NCBI GenBank assembly: GCA_014529385.2
Contig: CM043952.1
Location: 56,711,619 to 56,775,618 of the forward strand
From: Adiantum capillus-veneris
Lineage: Eukaryota; Streptophyta; Polypodiopsida; Polypodiales; Pteridaceae
Direction: 5' to 3'
DNA: 64,000 nucleotides
Part shown: one piece after another, positions 36,757 through 49,970 of the stretch
Layout of the letters: each line of letters starts with the position of its first letter
How positions within the stretch are numbered: the first letter of the stretch is position 1
Notes under the pieces: generated by a model
Database searches by the model: none
What the model was told of the DNA's origin: nothing
Seen by the model: only the letters and a program-made list of their open reading frames with translations
Position numbers and translations under genes: made by a program

Positions 36757-39700
36757 ATAGCGGCATGGAATTGTAATGGATCATATAGGCTAGATGTAGG
36801 TGCCTTTGAAGACAGCTTTAGGGACAGACATAGTTTTCTATTCAGAGACACACCAGATACCGGGACAGCTTATGCCACATGTGAAGGGGTATTTATGGGA
36901 AACAGCGGGTCGACCAGACAAGAGATCTCTACGAGGTAGCCGGGGTTCAGGAGGAGTAGCAGTCTTATTTAAAGAGGAGCTGAAACCACTACTACAGATT
37001 ATCAGGAAAGATGAACAAGCAAGGTATATGTGGGTGAGAATGAGAGCCGAGACAGGTAGATTTCTATATATCGCTATATGCTACTTCCCTCCAAGTACAT
37101 CAGTCTACTCCTCACCTAAAGGACAGTCCCCTTTCTCCATATTGAATAATGACATATGGGAGTTCTCTAGAGATGGAGACATCATTCTCTTAGGGGACTT
37201 TAATGCCAGAACGGCCAACTCTCAAGCAGTATTCTATGATACTTCTGAGGAAATGCTCAGAGAAGTGGATTTATCACAGGAGGGGCTTACTAGAAACTCA
37301 CAGGATAAAGAACACACTGAATATGGGAGACATCTCATGGAGATGGCAACTACACATGGTTTGGCCATACTTAATGGTCTAGAGAATTTCCCTTTATCTG
37401 GGGGATTCGCATGCTTCCCGCACAGGCATGGGGCCAGCACAGTAGATTATGTCATGACTTCACCAAGCTTTATTTCTAGTATCGAGGACATTAAGGTGGG
37501 ACCCACACCGGTTGGGATTGCAGTGGATCATGCTCTCTTGACCCTATCAATCTCCTTCCAATACAATGCCTCTCAAGTACAAAGGAAGAAGATGCACACA
37601 AGATATACTTTCACACCAGAGACTGATTCAGTCTATGTGGAACAGATCTATAGTAGGATGTGGGCAGCCGAGCCAGTATATACTGTAGAGGAGATTACTT
37701 CTCAGCTAACAGAGATACTACATGGAGCAGCACAAGAGGCATACCCACATACTCAGCCTGATCAAAAGAGAGGATCTGGGAACATGCCTCAAAACAGTTG
37801 GTACGACGAGAAATGCAGAGAGACGAGAACCCAGGTCCAGAAAGAGCTTACACTTGGGACCATCATACATCAGCAGTCTCGGATTGCTCTGCGGCGTATA
37901 GTACGTTGCAAGAAAAGGGCATTTTTAGCCAAACTGGAGAAGGATTTATATCAGCTCTTCTTGAGTCAGGCCTCACATGAGGCCTGGCGTTTATTTCACG
38001 AGCACTCATCACCTCCGACAATTACTTCTCCTGAGATTTGGGGTCAATATGTAACATCATTATATACGGTATGTGGACAGCCTCCATTACCAGATCCGCT
38101 AGAGCCATGCCCTGCTACCAGTACTTTCTTTACTACGGAAATGGTGGAAAAAGCCATTGATAAGATGAAGACAAGAAGAGCATATGATCAGGAGGGTTTA
38201 GTAGCAGAAAATCTGATCCATGCAAGGGATCTACTTTCAGAAGTCCTTGCTCGTCTGTTTAATCGGGTCATGTGTGAAGGATTACCTGAATGTTGGAAAT
38301 TATCTACTATCGTACCTATTTTCAAGTCAGGGGATCCTATGATACCCGGGAACTACCGTACCATTATGGTGGGTCACACATTGACCCGACTGTACGCATC
38401 CATTTTGGAACAAAAATTGAGTAGATGGGCAGAGAATGAGGGCATAAGGGCAACAGGACAAGCTGGATTCAGAAGGGGTTATTCCACTCTAGATCATATT
38501 CTTACGCTCAGAGCCATTACTGAGGAAGGAAGAGCAAGCGGAGAAGGATGTATTGTTGCTTTGTGGATTTTCGGAAAGCTTTTGATACAATACCAAGGGC
38601 CAGATTGATGCGCAGAATGCAAGAGTTAGGGGTCCCCAAAGAGATTATCTGGGGGATCATGGCCTTATATGGGTCAGTAACTAGTTATGTACGTACTCGA
38701 GAAGGGGATTTCGACATTGTTCATTCCACTGTTAGAGTAAAGTAGGGATGCCAACTGTCCCCTACTCTATTTGGTATGTATATAGATGAGGTATCAGATT
38801 ACATTGATAGAGAGGGTGACAGAGGTGCTCAACTTGCAGGGTCATGGATCCCTCAGTTGTTGTATGCAGATGATATTGTATTGATAGCAGAATCACCAGA
38901 TGGAATGCAGAGGCAGTTAGATGCATTACATAAATTCGCGGAGGAAAGCGGACTGTCGGTGAATTTGGGTAAAACCAAAGTTATGGTGTTTAACACCACA
39001 CCGCAGTGGGTTAGGAGATCGGCACCTACATTTGCATATGGCCAGGATACAGTAGAGTACACAGATGCATACACATACCTTGGTGTGGTATTTGCAGGAC
39101 CGAAGTTTACTCTTAAGAAAGCAGCGGAGGCTAGATTGTCCAGAGCCTCTGCGGCCTTGGGAGGGTTGGAGAGGATGTGTTCACAAGTGCAATTTCAAGA
39201 ACCACGAACAAAACTTTGGCTCTTTGATACTGTGGTGGCTTCGGCTATGCTTTATGGGGTCTAGATTTGGGGACCATCTGTGGATCAGGATAATTGGAAG
39301 CCAATGGAGAGACCTTTGGTATCTATGATTTCCCGAATGATTAGAGCCAAGGCCTCCGTACCACACGCGATTATCCGAGCGGAACTAGCTGCCCCTCCGA
39401 TAGAAATTGAAGCTCTTACCAGATCAGTGTCCTTTATACATGGTTTGTGGGATACAAGTAATTGCCGATATACTAGATTGGCCCTCGAATCCTCTCGACA
39501 GTTAGCAATGAAAGGGGATACATCATGCTGGTATGCGCAACTGTCTTCGTGGTTTCAGAGACACGGGTTCAATATGGAAAGATTACCCCCCTACCAATAC
39601 TCTCTTGAGGCTCCATCACTACCCCCCTACCAATACTCTCTTGAGGCTCCATCACTGGCAATCACACGAACGGAGATTAATAAAATCATCCGTCAGGATC

Positions 39701-40398
39701 TTATACAGTTGGATACTAAGAGGACATGGGTAGACCCTACACGAGAATTGGGCACGAAGATGGCCGACTACAAAGAAAACTTCCTACAGCTATCTGAAGA
39801 TGGATTTGTGATTCGCCCGAGCTACATGGATACCCACCTGTCTCATGGTTTGAGATGTGCTATTGGTTAGATTCGTACATCCTCGCACCAGCTGGAAATT
39901 GAATTTGGCAGATTCAGGGGAATCCCACCTGAGAGCAGAATTTGCAAGTTATGCGGAATGGAGCCGGAGACAGAATTACACTACATATGCCATTGCACCG
40001 TATACTATGAGATACGTGGGCGTTTCCATTGCCTATTTAAAGAAGGATTTGGACCTCTAGATAGAGTCATGCAATACCAAGATCAAAGATGCTTAGGCTT
40101 GTACCTACTGGAAATACATCGGCACAGGGATAATCTAATGAGAAGACAAAGAGCACTACAGCCTCAGAGGCAAATCACAGATTTCTTCGGATCGAGAGAA
40201 GCAGGAGTGGAAGGAGAAGCAAGAGACCAGCAGCCAGCACACAGTACCCACATCCATACCAAAGGCACCCTCATTGACAGGGCGACTGAGCTTAGGAAAT
40301 CGAGACGACCACGATCGAGATGCAGAAGCACACTTTACCGAAGGAGACTACAACAAAGAATTAGAAGCATTCTAGCCAGACACCCAGAATGCTCCTAA
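36757..40398 (+). pseudogene. LINE L4 ORF2: endonuclease-RT with frameshifts and C-to-T stops
   Basis: ORF2 starts at ATAGCGGCATGGAATTG, where L5 has ATGGCGACTTGGAATTG, so the initiator ATG is lost. A frameshift lies near 36825 and another at about 38540. Stops at 38743, 39262 and 39868 fall where relatives have CAG. The endonuclease (LGDFNARTAN), RT (YADDIVLIAESP near 38865) and C-terminal zinc motif (CKLCGMEPETELHYICHC near 39950) are all recognisable. A 36-bp in-frame duplication (PPYQYSLEAPSL twice) lies at 39585-39656. Confidence 0.9.
39585..39656 (+). repeat. 36-bp in-frame tandem duplication in LINE L4
   Basis: ACCCCCCTACCAATACTCTC begins at 39585 and 39621. The two units are identical, so the event is recent. 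Confidence 0.93.
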
Positions 40399-40583
40399 GA
40401 AGTTTATTTAATACTTTGTATTTATTTTTTCACATTTATTTTCACACTTTCACACTTTTCACACTTAGTACTTTAGTACTAAGGTACCCAGACTTTGTAA
40501 CAGATTCACCACTTTTGTATCAGTTTGGTCTCATAGGTCATTCTGGCCTTTTTGAAGACGTTAATATAACATTTCATTTCATT

Positions 40584-40609
40584 TCTCTCTCTCTCTCTCT
40601 CTCTCTCTC
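40584..40609. repeat. Short (CT)n between L4 and L5
   Basis: 26 bp of CT forms both the tail of L4 and the sequence immediately before the start codon of L5 ORF1. Confidence 0.93.
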
Positions 40610-41458
40610 ATGTCATCCCCAACCTCACCTATGGCAACAAGCAAACTCAAATATATGCTTCACTCCAAACGAATTTCCATCATTGAATTGGAAATGAAAG
40701 CATGGAGAAAAGAGATGGAAGATTGGAGGAACGCGAAGACCGTTTTCCTCCGAGAAAATGAAGAAAAGGAGAAGAGGTGGAAGGACGAGAAGGATCATCT
40801 TCTCAACAAGATCGCCACGTTGGAGAATAGCATTTTGGACCTCCACAAAGAAGTGTTGGAAACACGGTCAAAAAATGGGCTTGAAGAGGGGGAATTTCAG
40901 CCCTCTTTGAGGGAAGAAATTGACAACATCAATGAGGAGAAGAAGTCATGGGCCGCGGTCATATCCGAAACGCAAAAGAAAGTAGAGGAGGCCGAAAAAT
41001 GGATTGAGGTTGCCAAGAAAGGGAAAGGTAAGGAAGCTCCTTGTACACCCACTCTTATCAACATGACCCTCGAAGAGGAACAAAGAAGGAGGGTAACCGG
41101 CCTCAAGGACATAAACAATGTGGAAAAAGAGGTCACAAGCCTCACATCAATGATGGGGGTGGAGAAGCCTTCACACACAAAGGCATGGAGAGTGGGCAAG
41201 AAGAGTGAGGGCCCCGGAGAATCTTCAAAGGAAAGAGCTCTCATACTACGCTTCCCTTCATTGGAAGAGAAGAAGGAATTCTTGAGGAAGAGACCTACTC
41301 TCAAGAAGACAGGTATTTTCTTAGGCGATGACCTCACTCTCTCACAACTTGCGCATATGAGAGAAGTAATGCCCGAGATTCAAGCGGCAAGGGAGAAGGG
41401 GAAGATGGCCTTTTACAGAGATGGTCGGGTGGTGATTGTAGAGCGGCGCTCTACATGA
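40610..41458 (+). CDS. LINE L5 ORF1, intact RNA-binding protein
   Basis: An open frame of 282 codons from MSSPTSPMATSKLKYMLHSK to VERRST. Residues 25-130 are highly charged and helical (WRKEMEDWRNAKTVF, HLLNKIATLENSIL), a likely coiled coil for trimerisation. The RRM-like part (TGLKDINNVEKEV, then RALILRFPSLEEKKEFL) covers about 155-225, with a small deletion at the expected ALHVR strand. The C-terminal domain (GDDLTLSQLAHMREVMPEI, KGKMAFYRDGRVVIV) ends the protein. ORF1p of this type binds element RNA. The stop TGA overlaps an ATG (ATGA), but that ATG is not in the ORF2 frame. The start is fixed by the (CT)n directly upstream. Confidence 0.85.
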   Translation: MSSPTSPMATSKLKYMLHSKRISIIELEMKAWRKEMEDWRNAKTVFLRENEEKEKRWKDEKDHLLNKIATLENSILDLHKEVLETRSKNGLEEGEFQPSLREEIDNINEEKKSWAAVISETQKKVEEAEKWIEVAKKGKGKEAPCTPTLINMTLEEEQRRRVTGLKDINNVEKEVTSLTSMMGVEKPSHTKAWRVGKKSEGPGESSKERALILRFPSLEEKKEFLRKRPTLKKTGIFLGDDLTLSQLAHMREVMPEIQAAREKGKMAFYRDGRVVIVERRST

Positions 41459-42434
41459 CGGTGCGAGACCTATGGGACCACATTGAGGATGGCGACTTGG
41501 AATTGTAATGGGTCTATGAGGTTGGATGTTGGTGCCTTTGAGGACAGTTTCAGAGACAAGGACATTGTTTTCTTTTCAGAGACTCACCAGGCCCCTGGCC
41601 AACTGTTGCCACATGTGGTGGGATACAAATGGGAGACAGCCCACAGAACAGTCACGAGATTTGAGCATGGGAGTAGAGGTTCAGGAGAAGTAGCGGTGTT
41701 GTTTAGGGAGGAGCTACAGCCACTACTACATATTGTACGGAGAGATGATCAGGCTAGATACATGTGGGTGAGGCTGAGAGCTGACACAGGTCGATTTCTA
41801 TATATTGCTATATGTTACTTCCCCCCCAGTACGTCAGTATATGCTGTATCCAAAGGGCAGTCGCCTTTCTCAATTCTAGATGATGATATATGGGAGTTTT
41901 CTAGGGATGGTGATATCATCCTCCTAGGAGACTTCAATGCTCGAACGGGCAACTGTCAGACAGTCTTCTACGACACTTCAGATGAGATGCTTAGAGAGTT
42001 GGATGTGGGTGAGCTGGGGTTTGACAGATGCTCACATGACAGAGAGCAGACTGAGTATGGGAGATACCTCACGGAGATGACGACTACACATGGGCTAGCC
42101 ATACTTAATGGCTTACAGCGGTTTCCTGGAGCAGCAGGCTTCACATGCTTTCCACACAAACATGGGGCCAATACAGTGGACTATGTTATGACACAACCGA
42201 GCTTTATTCCTTGTATTCAGGATTTCACAGTGGGAGCCAGACCAGTGGGCGTAGCAGTGGATCATGCTCTCTTCACACTGTCCGTATCTTTTCAGTTTAG
42301 TACAGCCCAGAAATCAGGAGGCAGGTCACACACCCGTTATACATTTACACCAGAGACTGACTCAGTTTATACAGAGGCGATCTGGGATCGTCTATGCACA
42401 GTTGCTCCAGGCCTCTCAGTAGAGGAGTGCACTA

Positions 42435-44059
42435 TGTCATAAAATCTAATATCTAACTAACCTAAATGATTTTCTCATATTAAATTGATCACTTAATGTG
42501 GGAGAATAAACGGGAACAAGTGTTAAGATATAGGTATGTGCTTTTAGATCTATCTCAACACGGGGCCAATGTAAAGGGGCCCAAAAGGGAGATGGTCTAT
42601 CAAAGAGCAAGGCTAACCAATGGAGCATAAGACCTTAGGGTTAGCTTCATTGAAGACCTCCAATAAATGTGTGTAAAAGTCCTTTTGACCTTAAGTAAGC
42701 TAGGGCTGAGCTTGAGGTGGGAACCCGGCCCAAGCTCGAGGTGCTTGCCCTGCTTGAGGTGCTTGTCATGCTTGAGGTGTTTTTCATGCTTGAGGTGCTT
42801 GATTAAGATGCTTGAGGTGCTTGACTGGCTCCATGCTTGAGGTGCTTGACTTGCTGCATGATTAAAGTACTTGAGGTGCCTTGAGAAGCTTGCCTGAGAT
42901 GCTTGTGGGAACCCCCCCTAGTTCAAGTGCTTTGTCATGCTTGGTGAGTAAGGTGCTTGATCACCTAAAAGTCAAAAGCATTCCTACAAGAGGGGGGGCG
43001 AGCCCTTTTCCTACGGCCTAGAGAGAGAACACCCACTCACACACACAAGGGAAGCCCATCTTGAAGAGGCAGCAAGGACACATGTCAGGCCCCTACCCAT
43101 GTTACCTTCATGTGTTGCTTGAAGCCTATTGGCTAGGCTTCAAAGGGGTCCAATGATAAATTACATGAATTATCTAATTGTTTTAGCATTTATCAAGTCC
43201 TCTCTCTCAAAGGGGAAAGGGGGACACTTGTCCCAAGGCTACCCATGTTGCTTGTAATGGCTCCTGCTTGTGATTGGCTAGGCCTGGAGGGGTCCAATGA
43301 GCTTCAGGCATGAGCTACAAGGGGGGGTCGACCCAAGCAAGCTAGGGGGGTGCCTAGGGGGTATACTCACCCACACACACACACAAGCACTCTCATTGTG
43401 TGATATGCAAAGTGCAAGAGCTCCCTCTCCAAGCAAGTAGAGGTTGAGAGCCTACACCAACACTCTTGGCTATGGAGTGCAAATCCAACCAAGAGCCATG
43501 CTTCAATGCTTAAGCTTGCCATCTCCTTCTTCTTCATTACTATGCTATTATGTATGCTAGCAACAAGAGTATGATAAGTGAGGAACTAATTCTTTCTCCT
43601 ACGAAATGTTTCTTCTTCCTCTTCCCTACCCTCATTCCCTGCTAGCTCTCTCCACCTTCGAAGGTGTTTGAGGTCTTGGGACTAAGGCTTGGGATAGTTA
43701 AAGCTTTCTTCAAGTTTATGTTATGTTTGTGGTGCATGAAGCCTTCCATCTTCATGGCATCACCTAGGTCACAAGGAACACAAAGACTGTATTGTAACAA
43801 GTCTCTCTTTATGGGAGAAATCATAATACAAATGCCTATTGGAGGGGGGACCGGCTCCACATAAATCCGGTCCTCAATTGTTGTCATGTTCTCTAAACTC
43901 TCTCTCTTGCAAAAGTATTGTCTATGCCAAGTTAACTAATTGCTATGATTATGTTGCTATCTTCAATTATGTATACCCGCTATGCTCACAAAATCATTTC
44001 TTGAAAGTACTCTCATTAAATTCCGCTATTCTCAAATTGAATAGGCAAATTCCATTACA
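42435..44059. mobile_element. Solo-LTR-like insertion in LINE L5, 1,625 bp
   Basis: Begins TGTCATAAAATC and ends CCATTACA (TG...CA), flanked by exact CACTA at 42430-42434 and 44060-44064. A 5-bp duplication with TGT...ACA ends is the pattern of an LTR insertion. No internal LTR pair or coding domain is found, so a solo LTR from a family with long LTRs fits best. It contains a degenerate minisatellite of GCTTGAGGT units (about 42730-42900) and a purine tract near 43845. CACTA here is the target duplication, not a CACTA-transposon terminus. Confidence 0.75.
42730..42900. repeat. Minisatellite of GCTTGAGGTGCTTG-like units
   Basis: About ten imperfect GCTTGAGGTGCTTG-related units with variable spacers, inside the solo-LTR-like insertion. 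Confidence 0.8.
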
Positions 44060-46980
44060 CACTACTTTACTGACTGAGACACTACATGATGCAGCATCAG
44101 AGGCATACCCACACACTCAACCGGATCGGAGGCGACATTCTGGGAGCATGCCCCAGAATAGTTGGTATGATGAGGAGTGCAGAGAGATGAGAGCCCAGCT
44201 TCAGAGGGATCTTCATTTAGGAGTCATCACCTACAGACAGTCGCGGATTGCTTTCCGACGCCTTGTGCGAAAGAAGAAACGAGCTTACCTGGCCCAGATG
44301 GAGCGAGACTTGTATCAGTTGTTCTTGAGTAGAGACTCAGGCGAGGCATGGCGACTCTTCCATGAGCACTCCCCTCCCCCAGTGATTACTTCTCCTGATG
44401 TGTGGGGCCAGTATGCGACATCGTTATATACGGTTCCTGGGCAGGATCCCCTTCCAGATCCTACAGAGCCATGTCCACCTACGAGCACCTTCTTTACCAC
44501 TGAGATGGTAAAGAGAGCCATTGACAGGATGAGGACCAGGAGGGCTTACGATCATGACGGTCTAGTAGCGGAGCACTTTATACATGCTAGGGATATGCTG
44601 ATGGAGGTTCTTGCAGTGTTGTTCAATCGTGCCATGTGTGAGGGATTACCTGAGACTTGGAGGTTGTCTACTATTGTGCCTATATTCAAGGCAGGTGATC
44701 CTACAGAGCCTGGAAATTACCGCACCATTATGGTTGGACACACACTGGCACGATTGTATGCATCCATTATTGAGCAGCAGTTGAGTAACTGGGCAGAGGG
44801 TGAGGGTGTACGGGCAAAGGGACAGGCAGGTTTCAGGAGGGGTTTCTCCACTCTTGACCATATTCTGACACTCAGAGCTATCATTGAGGAGGGCAAGTCA
44901 CATGGGAGACGGATTCATTGTAGCTTTGTGGATTTCCGCAAAGCATTTGACATGGTACCGAGAGCTCGACTGATGCGCAGACTGCAGGAGATGGGGGTGC
45001 CCACAGTGTTGATTTGGGGGATTATGGCTTTATACAGATCAGTGATGGGACATGTACGCACCCCAGAGGGGATATCTGACTTAGTTCACTCCACTATCGG
45101 GGTGAAACAGGGTTGCCCATTGTCTCCTACTCTATTTGGTATGTATGTTGATGAGGTGTCTGATTACATTGACAGAGAGGGTGATAGAGGTGCCCACCTG
45201 GCAGGGACGTGGATCCCATTGTTGTTATATGCTGATGATATTGTCTTGATCTCTGACTCACCAGAGGGTATGCAGCGACAGTTGGATGCATTACACAGTT
45301 TTGCAGAGGATAGTGGATTGTCTGTAAACCTTGGTAAAACCAAGGTCATGGTGTTTAACACCACACCGCAGTGGATCAGGAGATCGGCACCGACCTTCAC
45401 GTATGGTCAAGAGATTGTGGAGTATACAGATGCATACACTTACCTTGGGATAGTCTTCACTGGGCCGAGGTTTTCTTTGGGGAGAGCAGCAGAGACTAGA
45501 CTGACCAGAGCTTATGCGGCCTTGGGAGGCTTGGAGAGGATGTGTTCGCAGGTTCAGTTCCAGGAACCTCGGACAAAGTTATGGCTCTTTGATACTTTAG
45601 TAGCCTCAGCTATGATGTATGGGGTACAGGTATGGGGACCTTCTGTAGGCCAGGATGGTTGGAGACGTATGGAGAGGCCCTTGGTATCTATGATCTCCCG
45701 ATTGATTAGAGCCAAGGCCTCCGTACCTCACGCGATCATTTGAGCAGAGCTAGCTGCCCCCCCTATGGAGATTGAGGCGCTTACCAGATCAGTGTCCTTT
45801 GTGCACAGCCTATGGGATACTACTAGAGACAGATATGCTAGACTGGCCCTTGAGTCTTCCAGACAGTTAGCTCTACAGGGGGACACTTCATGCTGGTATG
45901 CACAGATGACTTCATGGTTTCAGACGCATGGCTTCACCATGGACAGGTTGCCCCCTTTCCAGTATTCTCTTCAGGCACCCTCGCTGTCTCTTACACGGGT
46001 GGAGATCACTAGACTCATTCGTCAGGACCTGATCCAGCTCGACACCAGGAGGACATGGATAGAGCCGCCTCAGGAGTTGAGCACGAAGATGGCTTTCTAA
46101 AGAGAGCATCTTCTCCACCTCACAGGAGATGGGTTTGTGATTCGACCCAGCTACATGGACACACATATGTCTCATGGTTTGCGTTGTGCCATTGGTCAGA
46201 TATGCACATCCTCACATCAGCTCGAGATTGAGACTGGTAGATTCAGAGGGATACCAGCAGACAGCAGGATATGCCGATTATGCCAGAGAGAGCCAGAGAC
46301 AGAGTTGCACTACATATGTCATTGCACAATGTTCTATGAGATACGGGGGCGTTTCCACTGCTTATTCAGAGAGGGTTTTGGTCCTCTATCTAGGGTCATG
46401 AGTTATGAGGATCAGAGATGTCTTGGACTATATCTACTTGAGTGACACAGGTATAGAGACACTTTACTGGGGAGAGCTAGAGAGAGGCAGTCCCAGAGAC
46501 ACATTACAGATTTCTTTTCACTAGATATGGGACAGCCAGAGGAGCAGCCACCACTGCAGAGCTCGTCCCACACTCATTCGACCACTACTGGCACTCTCAT
46601 CGACCGAGCATTGGAGCTACAGAGATACAAACGACCGCGACTGAGGAGAGGAGCTACACAGCATCGACGGAGACTACAACAGAAGATTCGAGCCATACTC
46701 TCTCAACATCCAGAGTGCAGATGAGGATGGATCCTCACCATTTCTTCCATCTTTGTTTCACACACTGTTACATCCAGTTTACCGGGTAGCTATTGTATCA
46801 GCTGCTACACCCACGTAGTTTTAGATTGTAGTAGTAGTAGTAGTATTTTGTTCCACTTCTAGTTCTTTTCTAGTTCTTTTGTACCCAGACATGGTATTAG
46901 ATTCACTATTTTGTAACTGATTGGTCTCATAGGTCATTTTGGCCTTTTGAAGACGTTAATATAACATTTCATTTCATTTC

Positions 46981-48472
<1,492 letters not shown>

Positions 48473-49571
48473 CTCTGGAGTCGTTGGTACTACACATAAA
48501 TGTCGCAAAGCAAGTTGCCGAAACATGGAGAATGCTTTAGCCAGAGACATGCTTTCAACCACAGTATACGGTGAAGCATTTGTGTAAGGATGAAGATCAA
48601 CAAACTTGTTCAACTGCTCAGGCTGCAGCTCTATATCCTCAATCTTTATCCCCTTTCCAGACCCTGGCTTTGCAAAATCAACTGAGCAAAATTGAGCTTC
48701 TGAAAAATCTCCCTTTTTCAAAAGGACAAGCAAATGTGATCTCAGTATAAGGCCATGTAGCTTTGGAACTTCTGAGGAGTGATCTATAACTGGGAATCCA
48801 TTATGATCTGTTAGCTTCAAAACCTCCACAATATTTCCAACCCTTTCTGTTGCTGACAATGTTACTGGTGGACTTGAACACACATCCATGACTGTCAAGT
48901 GCTTCATATAAGGTTCAGGTTTTTCTACAAGGAACGGCAGACCCTTTATATGCAGTATCTGATCATATACACTGTGATTAAATAGATCTCCGATGGTTTT
49001 GGATATAAGCAGTACAAGCATCGTGGGTGGCAACATAAGAAGATTGTTTGTCAGCTCAAGAAGAATCACGCACACAGACACTGTCATTCTCATTGACCCT
49101 CCTAAGAGTGAGGCAGCACCTAAATAGGCATAGACACCTTCATCTAGGGTCTCCAGCTGGCCGAAGGATGTCATGAACTTACCAACAAGACGACCATATG
49201 CGGCCCCAATTATAATAACAGGTATGAACAAACCAGATGGAATAGCCGTACCATAAGTGATCAAAGCAAGAAAAAAGCTAGAGCACAACAATATTGTTAA
49301 AGAGCTGTAACGATAGAGGCCTGCTGTGTTTGTACTGAACAAATTTCTTATAACATTGTCATTCGTGTTAAGGAGAAGACTGGCAAGATCATTATAATGA
49401 CCAGATTGGCAAGTGAACTGCTTGTACTTCCCAGACAAACCAGTGGATGGGCACTCATCACTCTCAGTAGGACAAGCTGTGCATGTCCCCAGCCATGGAA
49501 GCCCAAACATTAACAGAGATGTAATAAAAGCCACAAGAACTGCTTGCAAAAGTTTCGCAAACAAGCCGTGT
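48473..49571 (-). CDS. CLC-type chloride/nitrate channel or exchanger, exon with later membrane helices and CBS domain
   Basis: One open exon on the minus strand of 366 codons. CLC motifs: GLFIPVIIIGAAYGR (anion-path helix), GSMRMTVSVCVILLELTNNL and KGLPFLVEKPEP, followed by a first CBS domain (VGNIVEVLKLTDHNGFPVID, then GLILRSHLLVLL) and the start of the second (SMSLAKAFSMFRQLALRHLC). Similarity in these blocks is to the plant CLC-a/b/c/g group (vacuolar or endomembrane anion transport). The acceptor TTTTGCAG precedes 49571 and the donor GTGCGT follows 48473. The second CBS domain is incomplete, so at least one more exon is needed downstream; none is seen before the LINE cluster. Anion selectivity and the gating glutamate lie in missing exons. 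Confidence 0.9.
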
Positions 49572-49697
49572 CTGCAAAATCAAATAGTACACCATAGCAT
49601 CTCAGCATCTACCTTATGTGGTTTTTAGCAAAAAAAAAGTTAGCCCCTTTGTTTCAGAACAGAAGTATAGAAGACAGTTAAAAATAAACACACTTAC

Positions 49698-49970
49698 CTT
49701 GCATGCCAGCTGGCATAAGTTCTAAGTATCTTCCCACTTAGAAAGGTGAAAAAACTTCCAAGACAGCCTCCAACAACACCCAATATCACCACTGGTATCA
49801 ATTCTGACAAACCAGTGGTGGTTGACACCACACCCATGTCAAACATGATCGAGCCACCCGTTCCAAACACACCGCAGCTGCTACTGTCACAATTGCTAAC
49901 AGCTACACGAAGGGCAATCGCAACGGTGGCAGAAGTAAAAAAAGCCCTCCAGAGTAGCGAGCTTCGCCAC
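49698..49970 (-). CDS. CLC-type channel/exchanger, upstream exon
   Basis: Open minus-strand exon: RWRSSLLWRAFFTSATVAIA, then CGVFGTGGSIMFDMG and IPVVILGVVGGCLGSFF, the middle membrane part of plant CLC proteins. The acceptor TGGCAG ends just before 49970 and the donor GTAAGT follows 49698. The split arginine codon (AG + A) joins in phase with 48473-49571 across a 126-bp intron. Earlier exons, which would carry the GSGIPE and GKEGP motifs, are not found up to 64000; either a very long TE-filled intron lies upstream or the gene is truncated. Confidence 0.9.

Larger units (their letters stand above)
35044..40609 (+). mobile_element. LINE L4: full-length, degenerate
   Basis: Full leader (35044-35563), ORF1 (35564-36711), ORF2 (about 36757-40398), 3' UTR and (CT)n tail (40584-40609). 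It belongs to the same subfamily as L1 and L2 and lies head to tail between L3 and L5. Confidence 0.93.
41489..46724 (+). pseudogene. LINE L5 ORF2: endonuclease-RT, split by insertion, three in-frame stops
   Basis: MATWNCNGSMRLDVGAFEDS at 41489 starts the APE endonuclease (SETHQAPGQ, FPPSTSVYA, LGDFNARTG, TVDYVMTQPSF). The frame is clean to 42434, where the insertion enters, and continues at 44065. RT follows: AYDHDGLVAEHF, GQAGFRRGFSTLDHIL, FRKAFDMVPRARL, VKQGCPLSPTLFGMYVDE, YADDIVLISDSP (near 45230). Stops at 45741 (TGA), 46098 (TAA) and 46443 (TGA) lie in one continuous frame with no frameshift. The C-terminal zinc motif is CRLCQREPETELHYICHC near 46270. Without insertion and stops the protein would be about 1,200 residues. 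Confidence 0.92.

Noticed and set aside
42430-44064. CACTA at both ends read as a CACTA (En/Spm) DNA transposon
   Set aside because: CACTA is a direct repeat here, not inverted, and the inner ends are TG...CA; it is an LTR-type target duplication.
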